A stretch of 5,825 nt of DNA, taken from Bacteroidales bacterium (lineage in GTDB: Bacteria; Bacteroidota; Bacteroidia; Bacteroidales; UBA1556). A program made the translations under genes and the position numbers. Positions 4,187 to 5,825 of this stretch are shown here, one piece after another (positions within the stretch are counted from its first letter, which is position 1; every line of letters begins with the position of its first letter). The stretch is taken from positions 1 through 5,825 of the forward strand of contig JAOZSY010000172.1 in NCBI GenBank assembly GCA_029939445.1, given 5' to 3'. Below the pieces are notes generated by a model. That model did no database searches. It had not been told where the DNA came from and saw only the letters and a list, made by a program, of their open reading frames with translations.

Positions 4187-5825
4187 CTATTTCATAATAA
4201 ATTTCTCAATAGCTTTAACTGCATTATAACCGTCAGCAATTGCACTAATAGCATCAGCAACACGATTTACTGCATCACCTCCAGCAAAAATCTTTGGATC
4301 AGTTGTTTGCATATCGTCATTCACTACCATTCTACCACGCTCAATTTCTACATTATTACGATACTCTTCTGGGAAGAAGCTATAATCAGCTTCCTGACCA
4401 ATAGCGCCAATAACAGTAGAACATTCCATAATAGCTTCGCTACCCTCAATAGGCACAGGACGAGGACGACCACCTTTACCATCAGAAACCATTTCAGCTT
4501 TCAGATATTTAATACCTGTAACTTTATTGTTCTCATCGCTTAGGATTTCAACAGGAATAGTTTGAGGCATAATTTCAACATTTTCATGTCCTGCTCCTTC
4601 AATCTCTTCCCAATCAGCTGGCATATCTTCAACTCTACGACGATACATAATCGTAACATCAGCACCTAATCGTTTAGAAACACGAGCACCATCAATGGCA
4701 ACATTACCACCACCAATAACAACTACTTTATTTCCTACATCAGGAGTACTTCCATTATTCACATCAAAAAGAAGACTTACTGCAGGAATAACTCCTTTAG
4801 CATCTTCACCATCGATACCAATATCGTATGGCACTTGGAATCCAACACCTACAAATACGGCATCACTTTCTTTATAAATTTTATCGAAAGAAATATCTTT
4901 ACCAACATGGGTGTTAAATTCTATTTTAACACCAATATTCTTCATATAATCAATCTGCTTATTCAAGCTATCCATTGGCAAACGATATTTTGGAATACCG
5001 TACATTACCATACCACCAGCATAAGCATGTGATTCGTAAATAGTAACATCAAATCCTTTAAGAGCAAGATAATATGCTGCTGTTAATCCCGAAGGTCCAG
5101 CACCAACAATACCAACTTTTTTACCATTTGGTGGCAATATTTCAGGGCTTACAATTTCTTGTAAAGCTTCCGCATTCTCAGCACGACCCACAGCATATTC
5201 TTTCAACCAACGGATTGCAACAGCTTCTCCTCTAACCTCAAGAGCACATACGTCCTCACAACGGCGAGTACAAACCTTACCACACATTTCACCCAGTGGG
5301 TTATTATCGTAAATAATACGGATAGCATCCTCATCTTCGCCCTGAGCAATGGCATTAATATACTCAGGAATATGCATATGATCAGGGCAAACCTCTGTAC
5401 AAAGGCTACAAGAAATACAACGAGAAGCCTCCTCGCGGGCTGCTTCCTCAGTATAATATAGCATTGTTTCAGCAAATGACTTCACTCGCTCAGTACCATC
5501 CATTTCTGGCATTGGTACTCGATTAAACATTGATAATGAATTCTTAATATCACTCTGAAATGATAAATTATCTTTTGCTTCAGGATTATCTACTCCTGGT
5601 GTCCATAGAAATTTATTAGCATCGGGAGTAACGTATATATAATCTTTGGTAAGACTTAATGAGCCTGTTGGACAAACCTCAACACAAAGAGCACACCAGC
5701 AGCAACGACCATTATCAACTCTAGGTCTTAATCCACTATCGCCCTCTTTTCCTTCTATTTGGGTTAGGTTTATCATATCAATAGCCTCATTCATACAAAT
5801 TGTAGAACAGTTTCCACAACCAATA
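4187..5825 (-). CDS. Ferredoxin-domain / GltD-like FAD-NAD(P) oxidoreductase fusion, 5' end off the window
   Basis: The frame is open from the right edge to a TAG at 4187, giving 545 visible residues (numbered from the first full codon). Residues 3-10 are CGNCSTIC; with the base before them they fit a CxxCxxCxxxC cluster motif whose first Cys codon is cut by the edge. Residues 41-51 are the second ferredoxin motif (Cys 41, 44, 47, 51-Pro), with an extra Cys at 42. After a ~75-residue linker comes the GltD-type Fe-S domain: EEAAREEASRC, Cys 136, 139, 142, 146-Pro, then Cys 181, 185, 189, 193. FAD binding is shown by GIVGAGPSGLTAAYYLA (from 238) and IFAGGDAV near 512-519. The NAD(P) site is GGGNVAID (371-378) with YRRR at 394-397. 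It should pass electrons between NAD(P)H and ferredoxin or a partner enzyme in the cytoplasm, like GltD, NfnB or the flavoproteins attached to 2-oxoacid:ferredoxin oxidoreductases or hydrogenases; which partner is unknown. The ATG at 5794 lies inside the first cluster motif and is not the start. The terminator at 4128-4162 makes this the last gene of its operon. Confidence 0.92.
   Translation of the reverse strand, partial: IGCGNCSTICMNEAIDMINLTQIEGKEGDSGLRPRVDNGRCCWCALCVEVCPTGSLSLTKDYIYVTPDANKFLWTPGVDNPEAKDNLSFQSDIKNSLSMFNRVPMPEMDGTERVKSFAETMLYYTEEAAREEASRCISCSLCTEVCPDHMHIPEYINAIAQGEDEDAIRIIYDNNPLGEMCGKVCTRRCEDVCALEVRGEAVAIRWLKEYAVGRAENAEALQEIVSPEILPPNGKKVGIVGAGPSGLTAAYYLALKGFDVTIYESHAYAGGMVMYGIPKYRLPMDSLNKQIDYMKNIGVKIEFNTHVGKDISFDKIYKESDAVFVGVGFQVPYDIGIDGEDAKGVIPAVSLLFDVNNGSTPDVGNKVVVIGGGNVAIDGARVSKRLGADVTIMYRRRVEDMPADWEEIEGAGHENVEIMPQTIPVEILSDENNKVTGIKYLKAEMVSDGKGGRPRPVPIEGSEAIMECSTVIGAIGQEADYSFFPEEYRNNVEIERGRMVVNDDMQTTDPKIFAGGDAVNRVADAISAIADGYNAVKAIEKFIMK

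Noticed and set aside
4307..5032. Several plus-strand ORFs of 60-78 codons opposite the oxidoreductase
   Set aside because: They are antisense to a well-supported coding frame and show no motifs.
5203..5475. Minus-strand ORF of 90 codons with hydrophobic stretches
   Set aside because: It is an out-of-frame shadow inside the Fe-S domain of the oxidoreductase, whose Cys motifs are intact in the main frame.

Overview
The window is AT-rich and looks like a chromosomal stretch from a member of the Bacteroidota, most likely an anaerobic or microaerobic one. The grounds are a TonB-dependent receptor with an N-terminal carboxypeptidase-regulatory-like domain, a secreted protein with a type IX secretion (T9SS) sorting tail, a PorT-like beta-barrel protein, A/T-rich translation starts without a clear Shine-Dalgarno, and two matches to the Bacteroidota -7 promoter element TAnnTTTG. 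The iron-sulfur flavoprotein at the right end suggests ferredoxin-linked metabolism.

Layout from left to right. Positions 1-1618 (minus) hold the first ~539 residues of a TonB-dependent outer-membrane receptor whose 3' end lies off the left edge. Upstream of it in transcription order, after a terminator-like hairpin (1654-1676), is a 309-residue lamin-tail-domain protein with a T9SS tail (1703-2632, minus). Its leader contains a candidate promoter (2751-2758) and two small inverted repeats. Positions 2932-3024 (minus) encode a 30-residue single-pass membrane protein not described before in this window, followed by a good factor-independent terminator (2852-2882). The 3025-3435 intergenic region has no convincing gene but contains palindromes, a spaced direct repeat and a plus-strand promoter. 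Positions 3436-4098 (plus) encode a PorT-family outer-membrane barrel. A strong bidirectional terminator (4128-4162) separates it from a convergent gene at 4187-5825 (minus). That gene is open at the right edge and encodes a fusion of a two-cluster ferredoxin domain with a GltD-like FAD/NAD(P) oxidoreductase.

How they fit: three of the five genes encode exported envelope proteins (receptor, surface protein, barrel). The receptor and the lamin-tail protein lie head to tail 84 bp apart and may be co-expressed, with the hairpin between them acting as a partial terminator. The oxidoreductase is the last gene of an operon lying mostly to the right and is functionally separate. I see no mobile element, CRISPR array, tRNA or rRNA. 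The items most worth a second look are the small membrane protein, the ferredoxin-GltD fusion whose true start is outside the window, and the receptor/lamin-tail pair.
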